A stretch of 64,000 bases of DNA from Chitinophagales bacterium. Lineage in GTDB: Bacteria; Bacteroidota; Bacteroidia; Chitinophagales; Chitinophagaceae. The translations under genes and the position numbers were made by a program. The DNA is taken from contig JAFLBM010000016.1 of NCBI GenBank assembly GCA_017303455.1, positions 56,269-120,268 on the forward strand. Reading direction: 5' to 3'. The notes beneath the pieces are model-generated. The model made no database searches. It was given only the letters and a program-made list of their open reading frames with translations, and was not told the DNA's origin. The stretch's first letter is position 1. Each line of letters starts with the position of its first letter. Below are positions 1-10,104 of the stretch, one piece after another.

Positions 1-1083
1 ATATTGGCATCTGTGATACTCTTTTCACAGGGCAACGAAGCTCATTTGCTCGTTGGTACGTATACTTCCGGAAGCAGCGAAGGCATCTATGTATATAAAT
101 TCAATACCGCAACCGGAGAAAGCGTTTTGGAAAGCAGTATCAAATCTTCCAATCCCTCTTACCTGGCTGTTTCTCCTGATAAAAAATTTGTGTTTGCAGT
201 GAACGAAGATGCACCGGGGCATATCAGTTCATACAGCTTTGATAAAGTAACGGGAAAACTGGCGCCGGTAAGCCAGCAGCCTTCAAAGGGTAATCATCCC
301 TGTTATGTAACGGTTAGCAATAATGGCAAGTGGCTGTTAACAGGCAATTACAGTAGCGGCAATTTTTCAGTTAACAGGATCAATAAGAATGGCACATTGG
401 ATTCTGCCCGCACCAGCATCCAGCATGAAGGTTACAGTGTTAATGCAGACAGGCAGCAAGCCCCGCATGTACATGCAACGGTATTAAGTAAGGATAATAA
501 ATATTTGTTTGTTCCCGATCTCGGCATTGACAAACTGATGATCTATTCCTTCAATGCAAAGAATGGAAAAGTAGCACCGGCAAAAATTCCTTTTCAGATG
601 GTGGAAGCAGGTGCAGGTCCGCGGCATTTTGATTTTACTCCCACCGGCAAATTTGCTTACCTGATGGAGGAACTGACCGGCAGTATCTCCGCTTACAGTT
701 ATTACAAAGGAACGCTGACCCTGGTCCAGAATATCTCCGCCCTGCCCGGCGACTTCAATGGTGCAGTTGGCAGTGCTGACATTCATGTATCGCCGGATGG
801 AAAATTCTTATACGCCAGCAACCGCGGCGAATCCAATACCATCGCTATTTTCTCTGTGAATGAAACGACAGGCATGTTGCGGCCTGTTGGTCACCAGCCT
901 GTATTGGGTAAAACACCCCGCAATTTCAATTTTGATCCTTCGGGTAATTTTTTACTGGTGGCTAACCAGAACAGTGACGAGATCGTTGTTTTTTCAATTG
1001 ATCATTCTACAGGACTGCTGACTGATACCGGAAAAAGAATAAAGGTCAGCAAACCGGTTTGTATCAAATGGATCAGTAATTAA
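1..1083 (+). CDS. Lactonase-family beta-propeller protein (5' truncated)
   Basis: The reading frame is open from the first base of the window, so the true start and probably a signal peptide lie upstream; the first visible residues look like the end of a hydrophobic segment (ASVILFSQG). About 359 residues show the repeating blades of the Lactonase family (PF10282), for example GTYTSGSSEGIYVYKF, GPRHFDFTPTGKFAYLMEE and TPRNFNFDPSGNFLLVANQ. Some family members hydrolyse 6-phosphogluconolactone; others are secreted proteins of unknown substrate. The signal-like start favours an exported version, so a pentose-phosphate role is not assured. The gene converges with the histidine kinase, leaving only 7 bases between the stops. 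Confidence 0.85.
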   Translation: MLASVILFSQGNEAHLLVGTYTSGSSEGIYVYKFNTATGESVLESSIKSSNPSYLAVSPDKKFVFAVNEDAPGHISSYSFDKVTGKLAPVSQQPSKGNHPCYVTVSNNGKWLLTGNYSSGNFSVNRINKNGTLDSARTSIQHEGYSVNADRQQAPHVHATVLSKDNKYLFVPDLGIDKLMIYSFNAKNGKVAPAKIPFQMVEAGAGPRHFDFTPTGKFAYLMEELTGSISAYSYYKGTLTLVQNISALPGDFNGAVGSADIHVSPDGKFLYASNRGESNTIAIFSVNETTGMLRPVGHQPVLGKTPRNFNFDPSGNFLLVANQNSDEIVVFSIDHSTGLLTDTGKRIKVSKPVCIKWISN

Positions 1084-1090
1084 GCCAGTA

Positions 1091-2473
1091 TTAATTCATG
1101 CCCGGCAAAGTGAAGGAAAACACACTGCCCTTACCGGGTTCACTTTCTACAAACATCTTACCCCCGTTCCTGGCAAGGAATTCTTTACAAAGCATTAGCC
1201 CGAGGCCGGTACCGGCTTCATTGGCTGTTCCTTTGCTGGTAAAATAGTTATTAGCATTAATTTTTTGCAGGGTCTCTTCATTCATGCCGGTGCCGGTATC
1301 TTCCACAAACACTTCTACAAATGAATCAGCCGGGTTGGCTCCGATATAAATATGCCCCTTTTCCGGCGTAAACTTGATGGCATTGGATAAAAGATTTCTC
1401 AGGACCAGGTTCACCATATCCTTATCAGCATAGATATATACCGGTGATTCGATCTTCATTTCCAGGTACACTTTTTTTGAATCGGCCTGCAACCGCAATA
1501 ACTGCATCACTTCTTTAATTAATTGCGCTACATCCAGCATCTGGGGCTTCATGGCATCTGCCTGCATCTGGCTCTTGGCCCACTGCAGCAAATTCTCCAT
1601 CAGGCCGGTGGTATAATTCAGGTCAGTGACCACATCAGGTATCATCAGTTTGAGCTCGTTGCCGGGGATATCATATTTCTGGGCATTGCGGAACATATTG
1701 CGCAGCGCATACATCGGCGTCTTCAGGTCATGCGCAATAACGGAGAAGAGTTTGTTCTTTAAATTATCCAGTTCTTTCAGTTCAGCCGTTTGCTTTTCTA
1801 ATTGCCGGGCCTTGAATTCAATTTCTCTCTTTTGTACCTCGATCTCCTGCTTACTCTCTTCCAGTTCGCTGTTTCTTCGCAATAAGCGAAACTGGTAACC
1901 ATTATTCTCTTTCTTGAACATATAAAGGCTGACGAAAATAAAAATGATGGCCAGTGCCTGGTTAAAAATGTAAAATCCATAATTGGCCGTGACTAACTTA
2001 TATTCATACCGCTGTGTCAGTACAAACACGATAAAGTATAACGACATCGATAAGGCCAGCGCAAGAATAACATTCACCGTTTTCTTCATCAGGAAAACCG
2101 CCAGCACGGCATAGAAAACAAAGAAGAGTTCGATACCCAGGTCCAGGTTGGCGGCATAGACCAGGCTGGTCATTACCGGGTAAAAAATAAAATAATATAC
2201 CCGTGCCATTTCATAATGCCGGAGATGATTTCCCAACAGCACTATACAACTGATAATAGCAGGCGAACAGGCCACCACCCAGGCCAGGGCCGGCAATTGA
2301 TCATCATTGAACAAACCGGCAACGGGAATGATGATGCCATTCACCATTCCCATGGCGTTGAGTACATTAAATACCGAGAGTTTTCGTCTCTCGTATTCAT
2401 CCATTCCGGGAGTAACACCTATGGATCTGATTGCCACGAACAGGCTGCTGAAGAATTGTAATAATTCTTTCAT
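1091..2473 (-). CDS. Membrane-bound sensor histidine kinase
   Basis: A 460-residue sensor kinase. The N-terminal part has about six hydrophobic segments (roughly residues 35-185), then a charged coiled coil (about 196-240), then a HisKA domain with the H-box SVIAHDLKTPM and phospho-accepting His248. The ATPase domain shows the N-box NLVLRNLLSNAIKFTPEKG and the glycine boxes VEDTGTGM and GTGLGLMLCKEF. No receiver domain is present and no response regulator is adjacent, so the partner is unknown. The start is the ATG at 2473; a second ATG 23 codons in is possible. The sensed signal cannot be read from the sequence. Confidence 0.92.
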   Translation of the reverse strand: MKELLQFFSSLFVAIRSIGVTPGMDEYERRKLSVFNVLNAMGMVNGIIIPVAGLFNDDQLPALAWVVACSPAIISCIVLLGNHLRHYEMARVYYFIFYPVMTSLVYAANLDLGIELFFVFYAVLAVFLMKKTVNVILALALSMSLYFIVFVLTQRYEYKLVTANYGFYIFNQALAIIFIFVSLYMFKKENNGYQFRLLRRNSELEESKQEIEVQKREIEFKARQLEKQTAELKELDNLKNKLFSVIAHDLKTPMYALRNMFRNAQKYDIPGNELKLMIPDVVTDLNYTTGLMENLLQWAKSQMQADAMKPQMLDVAQLIKEVMQLLRLQADSKKVYLEMKIESPVYIYADKDMVNLVLRNLLSNAIKFTPEKGHIYIGANPADSFVEVFVEDTGTGMNEETLQKINANNYFTSKGTANEAGTGLGLMLCKEFLARNGGKMFVESEPGKGSVFSFTLPGMN

Positions 2474-2659
2474 AGTACGGTACGGTTTGGTTCGCTAAGA
2501 GGCTTTCAGCAGGATACGGATAGCGACAATTTCAAAGGATGGTGGATCAAAAAAACGGGTACATTAAGAAATACGATAACCGGGTTTTACCGGATTTCCG
2601 TTATTTAAAATTTTATATTTATTATGAGTAAGAAGCTGGGAACCAGTTGAAACAGGTTG

Positions 2660-3703
2660 TTACCGGGACATTTTCCGGATCGTTTCCTGCAACTTAGCTT
2701 TTGATTTATTAAAGACATTACGTCCTTTGTCAACACCTGAACGGAGCTTTTTTTGTTCTTCTTCCGGCAAATGGATGAAATCCTGGCATTCTTTGCTGCA
2801 GCAGTTCTCAAATTTTTCTCTGCATTCATCACATTGGATAAATAAAAGGTGGCAGGCATCATTCACACAATTCACATGTGTATCAGCCGGCTTGCCGCAT
2901 TGGTGGCATTTGGCGATAATTTCCTCCGTAATGCGTTCTCCCAGTCGTTGATCAAACACAAAGTTCTTCCCGTGGAATTTATTGGCTAAGCCTTTTTCTT
3001 TTACCTGGTTGGTATAATGAATGATCCCGCCTTCCAGGTGAAATACATTTTTAAATCCCTGGTGCAGCATATAAGCAGAAGCTTTTTCGCAACGGATACC
3101 ACCGGTGCAATACATGATGATATTCTTGTCCTTATCTGCCTTCATCATGTCCACGGCCATGGGTAATTGTTCCCGGAAGGTATCACTGGGCACTTCGATG
3201 GCATTTTCAAAATGGCCTACCTCAAATTCATAGTGATTCCGCATATCAATGACGACCGTATTGGGGTCATTGGTCAGTTGGTTGAATTGTTCCGCATTTA
3301 CATACTTGCCACGGTTGGCCATATCAAATGCCGGGTCATTGATTCCATCCGCCACAATATTCTTTCTCACTTTTATATCCAGCACATAAAATGATTTACC
3401 ATCATCATCCACTGCTGTATTCAACCGCAATCCATTCAGCGGTTCGATGGCATATAAATAAGCCCTGAACGTTTCCAGGTTGGCTGTTGGAATACTTACC
3501 TGGGCATTGATGCCTTCTTCTGCTATATAAATGCGGCCGAGCAGGCCCATTTCTTTGAGGTCCTTATACAACTGGTTGCGGAATACAGAAGGTTCTGCGA
3601 TCTTGAAATAACAATAGAAGGAAATAGTGGTCCTGGGAGTAGGGTCTTGCTGAATACGTTCCTTCAGCTCCCGGCGGGAGATGCGGTTATGTAGTTGTGC
3701 CAT
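2660..3703 (-). CDS. trhO: tRNA uridine(34) hydroxylase, rhodanese type
   Basis: This 347-residue protein matches TrhO (YceA), which hydroxylates U34 of tRNAs on the way to 5-methoxyuridine or 5-oxyacetyluridine. An N-terminal ferredoxin-like region ([21 protein letters not shown]) is followed by a rhodanese domain with [15 protein letters not shown] and the active-site loop [12 protein letters not shown] (Cys199). The C-terminus carries a cysteine-rich segment ([26 protein letters not shown]) typical of the longer family members and probably metal-binding. The frame extends 17 codons upstream, but MAQLHNRIS at 3703 is the family-like start. Confidence 0.9.
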   Translation of the reverse strand: MAQLHNRISRRELKERIQQDPTPRTTISFYCYFKIAEPSVFRNQLYKDLKEMGLLGRIYIAEEGINAQVSIPTANLETFRAYLYAIEPLNGLRLNTAVDDDGKSFYVLDIKVRKNIVADGINDPAFDMANRGKYVNAEQFNQLTNDPNTVVIDMRNHYEFEVGHFENAIEVPSDTFREQLPMAVDMMKADKDKNIIMYCTGGIRCEKASAYMLHQGFKNVFHLEGGIIHYTNQVKEKGLANKFHGKNFVFDQRLGERITEEIIAKCHQCGKPADTHVNCVNDACHLLFIQCDECREKFENCCSKECQDFIHLPEEEQKKLRSGVDKGRNVFNKSKAKLQETIRKMSR

Positions 3704-3851
3704 ATGTTTAAATTTTATCCCGATTACATCGGGACCCAATTGCAGGTTGGGCAAAATTTTTAAAGCGGGGCAAAGATAAGCTAAGAGGGGAAAAGAGAAA
3801 AGAAGTTGAAGGAGTTTGCCCGCAGTATCCTGAGTGAATTACCAGACCCTG

Positions 3852-6332
3852 TTATGGCCAGTCATCCCCTCTTGGCCGCAGGGAACGGCGGAAACCGATC
3901 CGGAAAGCACTTTTATAGGTCTTGCCATCCAGGAAGCCATGTACAAAATCGATCCTGAACTGTTTGAAGATATTATCAAAGCCGGCAAAAGCTTCGTAGT
4001 AGTTAGTATTCTTATCAATATAGAAACCGTTTGCCCCCACCACCAGGTAAAGATTCAGTTTGCGGATACCGGGAATCTTGTTGGTTAGAAAGCCATTGAA
4101 ATTATGTTCGATATGTGCCAGGGAATAGAAATTTGAAATATTACTGAACCTGTACAACGGCAACAACTGGAAACTGTTCAGGAATTCAGTAGCAAACGTG
4201 GAAAGGTTACCATTGAAATGCTGGTAATCGGGTAGCTGGATTCGTTTGGTATCCAAAAAACCACCGATACCCAACCGGTAACTGAAACGTCCGGCCAGTT
4301 TTAAATTAATATCGTCTTTGATCCGGAAAGCCCATTTGCTGAAATCACCATCACTGCCCAGGAAATTATCAATGCTGCGGATATACTGCAATGTAAATAC
4401 AGGATACTTTGACCCTATATTGATCTTCCGGTCCGGCAATTCAATATAACGGGTACCAGGTTGCCAGGTCAATCTTGCCAATGCTAAAAATACCTGGTGC
4501 CGGGTAATGTTTTGCGATACCAGTTCATTAGGATAATTGGGAGTGTATTCCACGTTCTTCCGATCCCGCCAGGTATAATCGGTTTTGTTTTCCAGGGGCA
4601 TCCGGTCCTGGTACTGGAAAGCCACGGTCCAGGCAAATCCATTACCGATACCTTCATTATAACTGCCGCGGAAATAGATGGCTTCATAGGTTTTCATCCG
4701 GTTATTCTCTCCCAGCAGGCAGGACAATGAATTTCCTCTCGGGCCAATGGGGCTGTAATTATTGAACTGGAAAATCCGTTTGCCTCCTGATAAACTTAAA
4801 GAAGAGGCATTCTTCTTTCCAAAATTGTACGTAACGGTAAGATGAGCATTAAAATGTTTATTGGTAAACCCATAGCGGAGATTGGGAGCCAGGGAAATAC
4901 TCTTCCGGCTATACGCATTGCTATCAAGCCGCTTGGTCCAGGTGGCACCGGTATTGATCACCCATCCTTCTGCCGGGTTAAAACTAACCTGCTCGGTAAT
5001 AGGTCGAAAACTGAAAGATGTTCGTTTGCTTTCGGCAAGATATGTTTGTTCAAAAAAAAGTGCGCCAAAAATATTAAGCTTGTTCCTGATCCTTTCTAAT
5101 GAATCAAGATAGCCGGGATCTTTGCGCAACTGTTCCAGGCTGTCCTTTCTCCTGTAATCAAATACTTCATCCGCCTGCAAAGGAATGGGCCTTGCTTCTT
5201 CCCAGTAATCAGCCGTTTTTTTATTAGAACTGTCCGTGTATTTAAGAACGGTACTGGTAAAATGTTTTTTCTCAAAGCTGGGGTCGATAATGAAATCCGA
5301 ATAGATATTCACAAAACTGCCATATACATCAAACCCAAGTATTTTAGCAGACGGATAAATGACCTGGCTGCCAATGGCCCATACTTCATTACTGACCGGC
5401 CTGTACAATTGTTCCACCTGTAATGTATCGATCAGCTCCATCTGCGATTCTTTGGTGAGCAATAATTGTACAGAATGTATCCGCCATTCATCTTCCACAA
5501 TATTAATGATGCCGCTAAAGAGCGGTTCAAATTTACGGCGGGGGGTCACTCTTATCCTGCTGACCTCTCTCCCGTCCTCGTAAAAAGTGCCTTCAAATTT
5601 GTAGCGGTAGAAGTTCAGCGCATTGTCGGCGGCCGGCGAAATAAATCCACGGGGATTGAGGTTATTGCCGATAAAAATATTGTTATCATAAAACGAGAAG
5701 AACTGGGGAGCACTCAATCCATACCCGTCGCTCTGCCCGCTGACCTTTGAAGAGATCACTTCCACCTTTTCTTTAGCGGGTTTATTCACCGAATACTTCG
5801 AAATGGTTTCAGAGAGGTACAGCATTTTCTGCTTGCTGGTATCCCCGTCTTCAAAATCCACTTTTTTACCAAAGAAACGTTTGGGATAATTGCGTACCCG
5901 CAACTGCCCTTTGGTGTATACCTGGCATTGAAATCTATTCAGTTGTTCCTGGTAAAAGGTTCGCTTCTTAATCGTGTTGCGGATGATCTCATAAGCCGGG
6001 TCTTCACCACTTTTAATGATCACTTCCCCTAAGGTTACTTCCAGCTGGCTGAGTTTGAAATTCAATTCTATATCTGCCGTTCCGCAAACAATCACTTTTT
6101 CCTCTTTCTTAAAATTTACATGTTGACAGACCAGGGTATACTGGCCGGGTTCAAGCTCAAAAAAATACTTGCCTTCGCTGTTGGCATTCGTACCTCTTGA
6201 TGTCCCTTTGATGAATACGGAAGCAAATGGAACAGGCTTACCCTCAGAATCAGTGATCAAACCAAAAACCTTTTGTGAAAAGGAGTTAAGGCCGGCCAGT
6301 AAAAAGAAAAAACTTACGAGAGCTTTCTGCAT
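3852..6332 (-). CDS. DUF5686 outer-membrane protein with carboxypeptidase-regulatory-like domain
   Basis: About 826 residues starting with a signal peptide (MQKALVSFFFLLAGLNSFSQ). Residues about 20-110 form a CarboxypepD_reg-like beta-sandwich (GLITDSEGKPVPFASVFIKG), followed by the long DUF5686 region (SGEDPAYEIIRNTIKKR, GYGLSAPQFFSFYDNN) and a beta-rich C-terminus suited to an outer-membrane barrel (ending FRIGFRRSLRPRG). The family is widespread in Bacteroidota and its function is not established. The frame reaches 14 codons further upstream, but the signal peptide sets the start at 6332. It is monocistronic or leads a short minus-strand run. Confidence 0.85.
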   Translation of the reverse strand: MQKALVSFFFLLAGLNSFSQKVFGLITDSEGKPVPFASVFIKGTSRGTNANSEGKYFFELEPGQYTLVCQHVNFKKEEKVIVCGTADIELNFKLSQLEVTLGEVIIKSGEDPAYEIIRNTIKKRTFYQEQLNRFQCQVYTKGQLRVRNYPKRFFGKKVDFEDGDTSKQKMLYLSETISKYSVNKPAKEKVEVISSKVSGQSDGYGLSAPQFFSFYDNNIFIGNNLNPRGFISPAADNALNFYRYKFEGTFYEDGREVSRIRVTPRRKFEPLFSGIINIVEDEWRIHSVQLLLTKESQMELIDTLQVEQLYRPVSNEVWAIGSQVIYPSAKILGFDVYGSFVNIYSDFIIDPSFEKKHFTSTVLKYTDSSNKKTADYWEEARPIPLQADEVFDYRRKDSLEQLRKDPGYLDSLERIRNKLNIFGALFFEQTYLAESKRTSFSFRPITEQVSFNPAEGWVINTGATWTKRLDSNAYSRKSISLAPNLRYGFTNKHFNAHLTVTYNFGKKNASSLSLSGGKRIFQFNNYSPIGPRGNSLSCLLGENNRMKTYEAIYFRGSYNEGIGNGFAWTVAFQYQDRMPLENKTDYTWRDRKNVEYTPNYPNELVSQNITRHQVFLALARLTWQPGTRYIELPDRKINIGSKYPVFTLQYIRSIDNFLGSDGDFSKWAFRIKDDINLKLAGRFSYRLGIGGFLDTKRIQLPDYQHFNGNLSTFATEFLNSFQLLPLYRFSNISNFYSLAHIEHNFNGFLTNKIPGIRKLNLYLVVGANGFYIDKNTNYYEAFAGFDNIFKQFRIDFVHGFLDGKTYKSAFRIGFRRSLRPRGDDWP

Positions 6333-6396
6333 AGTTTCCGTTAACTGCGGGAGTAATAATTTATAAGATAGCAAGTTTTTCTTGACTGAACTATTT

Positions 6397-6753
6397 TCAC
6401 GAAGACCGTTTGTTGGAAGAACGCAGAAAACTTCCGGTCATGGCACCAAACCCGGCTACTAATGCACCGATCAGTGCAGTCAGTAAGACCAGGAGAATAG
6501 TATTCCCTCCCAGCGGAAGCAGTGCAGCCACTTTTTGAGAAAGGTAACCCTCATTCTTCATATCAATCCACCAGGCCAGACCAGCCCATAGCAAAAAAAC
6601 ACCCAAAAATCCTGCGAAGAATGCTTTCGCTGCTTTCTGGTGAACCAGGAGGGCGATGAGAAATGCAGCCACTGCAATACCCCACCAGGGAAAATATAAA
6701 CCACTGACAAAAGCCAGTAATGCTGTTAATATAATAGCGACTAAAAATTTCAT
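6397..6753 (-). CDS. Small multi-pass membrane protein, unknown
   Basis: A 118-residue hydrophobic protein with about four membrane segments (starting VAIILTALLAFVSGLYFPWW; later FFAGFLGVFLLWAGLAWW and TILLVLLTALIGALVAGFGA) and a short basic tail (SSNKRSS). I do not recognise a named family. It lies 34 bases downstream of the penicillin acylase gene on the same strand and is probably co-transcribed with it. The spacing and shared strand suggest an envelope role, but nothing shows the two proteins interact. Confidence 0.7.
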   Translation of the reverse strand: MKFLVAIILTALLAFVSGLYFPWWGIAVAAFLIALLVHQKAAKAFFAGFLGVFLLWAGLAWWIDMKNEGYLSQKVAALLPLGGNTILLVLLTALIGALVAGFGAMTGSFLRSSNKRSS

Positions 6754-6787
6754 ACCTGTTGATTAATAAATGATAGGTTGATTATAC

Positions 6788-9229
6788 TTATCCTTTGGCA
6801 AACTTCATGATCCATTTAACTTTTTTGTCTGTCCTATCTCCTTCCCGCATGAACCATAAAGGGAAGTATTTCCCTTCGGCCCAGGTATCCACAAAACTGT
6901 CATAATACTTACTGCCGGGGTTTCCGCTCTGTCCTGCAGGGTATACACCATAGGCTTCAGTGGGGGTGGTTAAATGAACGATCATCCGCCAGCTGGGTCC
7001 ATGACTATGGGTGACCGCATTGATGATATTGCCATTCCCTCCTACTGGTAATCCTCTTCTTGCAAAAGGCAATAATGCATCTTTCAGCAAATGATAAACA
7101 GTAGGGTTTTTGAATTTCGACCATTCTAATTTTCCGGCAGTCTCTTTTTCAGCAAGGTTGGTTGCCGCTTTGTTCAGCGCAGCAGTCACAACATCAAATA
7201 AGGTTTCCTTTTCCGGGGTATTAATATTATCAATAAATATTAGCGCTGAATCTTTTTTCAATAGCTCCATCGTGGTCTGTTCTTCGGGCCAGGGAGCCTG
7301 TGGTGTCACTTTTGTGATCTCATCTTTCCAGATTGCCACTTCTAAACTGTCCCACCAGCATTGGTAAATCGTTTGTCCTTTTGAATCCGGGGTAGCATAG
7401 AAGTCCCAGCTTCTCACCATGGCCAGGTATTTTTTGGAGGCCGGTGCCAGGTCAGCCTCACGTACATAATTAAGGAGAATGGGCAATGCATCTTCGGCCA
7501 GGGTATTGAAATAATCATACTGGAGTTTCTTCATATCATCCGTGGTGATACCATTCATCGCTGCCAGTTTGTTTTCAATGGTAATCCCTCTTGGTGTGAT
7601 ATAACTTCCGGGAATAAAATAAGGATAAGCAGAATCAGCAGGCCGTTGGTTGGCACTTTCCAAAAATCCACGTTCAGGATTCAATGCATGCGGGTTCTCT
7701 CCCTGAGGTATAAAACCCTGCCACATATAACTGTTGTCTTCGCCGGGCATAACATATAAACCCTGCCGTTCCCAGCGGGCCGGGAACTTACCCTGCTGCC
7801 AGATAGCAATATCACCAGTTTTGGAAGCAAAGACAAAATTCTGCCCGGGGCAATCAAATGTTTTGATCGCTTCTTCATACTCTGTGTAATTCTTTGCCCG
7901 GTTCAGTTTATAGAATGTCATTCCCTCATTACTCGGATCATGCGCCACCCAGCGTACGGCCAGGTTCCTGCTTTTTGAAAAATCATTGGAAAAGCTTTCA
8001 TCATACATTACCGGTCCGAAAATAGTATAGGCCACGGTATCATACACAGTTGCCCCGCCTCTTACTTGGATGGCTTCAATACGCTGCGTGGTGTTTTGCC
8101 AGGTGCCGTTGAACCAGTATTCTTTTTTAGAATTGTCTTTGAGTTTTATTTCATAATAATCTTTCACATCCCGTTGTGCATTGGTCACTCCCCAGGCAAT
8201 GCTGTCATTAAACCCAATGATCACAAACGGGGTACCCGGCAATGAAACGCCGTATGTATTGCTGTTGGGGGTTTGTAACTGTATCTCGTACCAGATAGAA
8301 GGCAATGATAATTCCAGGTGGGGATCATTACATAAGATCGGTGCCCCGCTTTTTGTTTTGCTGCCGGCCACCACCCAGTTATTACTGCCGTTATTCTTAT
8401 CCGGCATTTCAACCGGTTTGGTTATTACAGGTTCTGTATTTTTCAGATATATGGAATCGCTGCCTGCAGGTGCAACAGGAACAATAGCCGGTGCCGGGAA
8501 AACAGTTCCTTTGGGAACGATCGGTGCTAATGAATCCGGTACCTGCGGATATAACATTTTTAATTGTGCTTCTGTGAAAATGGACTTGGCATTGGTATTC
8601 GCCAGGTCAGTTTCTGTTCCGGAAGCTAACATCTCCGCCATCATTTTTAATAATAAAGCAGAACGCAGGTTGGTCCATTTTTCTGGTTGCAGGTCCAAAA
8701 GTTTATATTCGAGTGGTAATGTACTTGCTGTTAAGGTTCCGATGTAGGCATTCACTCCGTTGGTGTACGCCGTAAAACAAGCTTTACTCACCGGGTCTTT
8801 TTCCATTTCCTTCATGGCATTCTCAGCGGCAAACTTCATCCCCAGTCTTCTTTTCGTTTTATCATAATCGATTGCTTTTTCACCGGCGATCTCGCTGGCC
8901 CTTCCTTCGGCGGCTTTGGTTTGCAGGTCCATCTGGAACAAACGGAACTTAGCATGCAGGTAACCCTGGATGAAATACAGGTCTTCATCATTCTCTGCAA
9001 ACACATGGGGAACGAGCCTGTCGTCCAGGTACACTTCAGCTTTCCCTTTTAGATCGTCAAAATGCAGATCATCTGTGAAATCCTGGTCAGCAGGTTCTGC
9101 ATTTTGCCAAAACCCATGTTGCGGACTTAAAAACTTTCCGATTGGCGGGTTAGAACCAATTTTTGTATCCAGGGCATACACAAGCCCCCCGGTAATAACG
9201 GCTGATATAATAAACGGTACTATACGCAT
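6788..9229 (-). CDS. Penicillin acylase family protein (Ntn hydrolase)
   Basis: An 813-residue precursor with an N-terminal signal anchor (VPFIISAVITGGLVYAL), an alpha-chain region (ELLKMMAEML-like helices, about 55-230), a linker (about 235-280) and the beta-chain start GSNNWVVAGS, where Ser282 would become the catalytic N-terminal nucleophile after self-cleavage. PILCNDPHLELSLPSIWYE, TPFVIIGFNDSIAWGVTN and VNARGG-like segments fit the family. Members hydrolyse amide bonds such as acyl-homoserine lactones, beta-lactam side chains or other N-acyl compounds; the substrate here is unknown. The protein is probably periplasmic or lipid-facing. It shares the minus strand with the small membrane protein downstream. 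Confidence 0.92.
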   Translation of the reverse strand: MRIVPFIISAVITGGLVYALDTKIGSNPPIGKFLSPQHGFWQNAEPADQDFTDDLHFDDLKGKAEVYLDDRLVPHVFAENDEDLYFIQGYLHAKFRLFQMDLQTKAAEGRASEIAGEKAIDYDKTKRRLGMKFAAENAMKEMEKDPVSKACFTAYTNGVNAYIGTLTASTLPLEYKLLDLQPEKWTNLRSALLLKMMAEMLASGTETDLANTNAKSIFTEAQLKMLYPQVPDSLAPIVPKGTVFPAPAIVPVAPAGSDSIYLKNTEPVITKPVEMPDKNNGSNNWVVAGSKTKSGAPILCNDPHLELSLPSIWYEIQLQTPNSNTYGVSLPGTPFVIIGFNDSIAWGVTNAQRDVKDYYEIKLKDNSKKEYWFNGTWQNTTQRIEAIQVRGGATVYDTVAYTIFGPVMYDESFSNDFSKSRNLAVRWVAHDPSNEGMTFYKLNRAKNYTEYEEAIKTFDCPGQNFVFASKTGDIAIWQQGKFPARWERQGLYVMPGEDNSYMWQGFIPQGENPHALNPERGFLESANQRPADSAYPYFIPGSYITPRGITIENKLAAMNGITTDDMKKLQYDYFNTLAEDALPILLNYVREADLAPASKKYLAMVRSWDFYATPDSKGQTIYQCWWDSLEVAIWKDEITKVTPQAPWPEEQTTMELLKKDSALIFIDNINTPEKETLFDVVTAALNKAATNLAEKETAGKLEWSKFKNPTVYHLLKDALLPFARRGLPVGGNGNIINAVTHSHGPSWRMIVHLTTPTEAYGVYPAGQSGNPGSKYYDSFVDTWAEGKYFPLWFMREGDRTDKKVKWIMKFAKG

Positions 9230-9432
9230 AAGCTATTGAATGATAGCGAAAGATAAAAATTAAGGCTGACTTGCCCTTATTTTTTTTGAACCAGGCATTC
9301 CACTTTTAAATAAGGTCTTTAAAGGCTTTCTAATTTGCTTCTAATAATACACTAATAAAGTATTGTTTTATTTGGTATGGTTTTTACATAAGGGCAGATG
9401 AATCTTATTCATTCACATATAAAGACAATGTT

Positions 9433-9690
9433 ATGACAACAAAAACAAAGATCGCATTAGGCCTCGTGGGTGCAGCAGCAGCAGGTGTGCTGATCGGTTT
9501 ATTGATAGCACCTGAAAAAGGTAAAGACATGCGTAAGAAACTGAAAAAAACAGCCGGCGACTGGGCTGAGAACCTGAGTACACTTTTTGTAAAAGGACAG
9601 GAAGAAGTGGAAGACATGAAGGATAAAGGCCGCAACGCTAAAGCCGCTGTGGAAGAAAAAGTAACTAAACTGAAAGAAAGCCTGGGCTGA
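9433..9690 (+). CDS. YtxH domain-containing protein
   Basis: An 85-residue protein with a single N-terminal membrane segment (IALGLVGAAAAGVLIGLLIAP), the hallmark PEKGKDMRKKL right after it, and a charged helical tail. This is the YtxH/GvpP-like layout found in general-stress proteins. It heads a plus-strand group with a holin-like membrane protein and a further small protein, an arrangement common in Bacteroidota. A hairpin terminator lies directly behind it, so it may be made in excess of the next genes. Confidence 0.85.
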   Translation: MTTKTKIALGLVGAAAAGVLIGLLIAPEKGKDMRKKLKKTAGDWAENLSTLFVKGQEEVEDMKDKGRNAKAAVEEKVTKLKESLG

Positions 9691-9702
9691 TCATTCCAAT
9701 TC

Positions 9703-9738
9703 AATAAGCAGGCTGCACGGCCTGCTTATTATTTTCTG
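9703..9738 (+). terminator. Intrinsic terminator after the YtxH gene
   Basis: Perfect 11-base stem AATAAGCAGGC / GCCTGCTTATT with loop TGCACG, followed by ATTTTCT. It lies between the YtxH gene and the holin-like gene, so it may attenuate rather than fully stop transcription. Confidence 0.75.
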
Positions 9739-9756
9739 TCCACCAAATGATATGTT

Positions 9757-10104
9757 ATGGAAATCGACGACCTGAAACAAAAAACAACTGACCTTACTGA
9801 CCATCTTGGCGACTATGCTGAAACATTCTTTAAGGTTACGCTACTGAATGTAACCCAGAAAGGAACAGATATTGCTTCTGCTGCTATTTCCCTGGTCGTT
9901 ATCAGCATACTCAGCCTCTTTGTATTATTCTTTGCAGGCTTTGGCCTGGGCTGGTGGCTGGGCGACCTGGTAAACAGCCGTACAGGTGGTTTCCTGCTGG
10001 TGGCAGGGTTTTACCTGTTACTCATCACTTTTATTTTGTTATTCAGGAAGAAAATATTCTTCGCTTATTTCAGGAACCTCATCATCCGTAAAATATATGA
10101 GTAA
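9757..10104 (+). CDS. Phage-holin-family (DUF1469-like) membrane protein
   Basis: A 115-residue protein. An N-terminal amphipathic helix (DDLKQKTTDLTDHLGDYAETF) precedes two membrane segments (AAISLVVISILSLFVLFFAG and GGFLLVAGFYLLLITFILLF), then a basic tail. This matches the phage_holin_3_6/Actinobacteria Holin-X type, which in chromosomes is usually a stress-associated membrane protein and not a lysis gene; no endolysin or phage genes are nearby. Its last codons overlap the start of the next gene by 8 bases, so they are translationally coupled. Confidence 0.8.
   Translation: MEIDDLKQKTTDLTDHLGDYAETFFKVTLLNVTQKGTDIASAAISLVVISILSLFVLFFAGFGLGWWLGDLVNSRTGGFLLVAGFYLLLITFILLFRKKIFFAYFRNLIIRKIYE

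Noticed and set aside
9757..10104. Holin-like protein as evidence of a prophage
   Set aside because: No capsid, tail, portal or lysin genes surround it, and the YtxH partner indicates a chromosomal stress operon.
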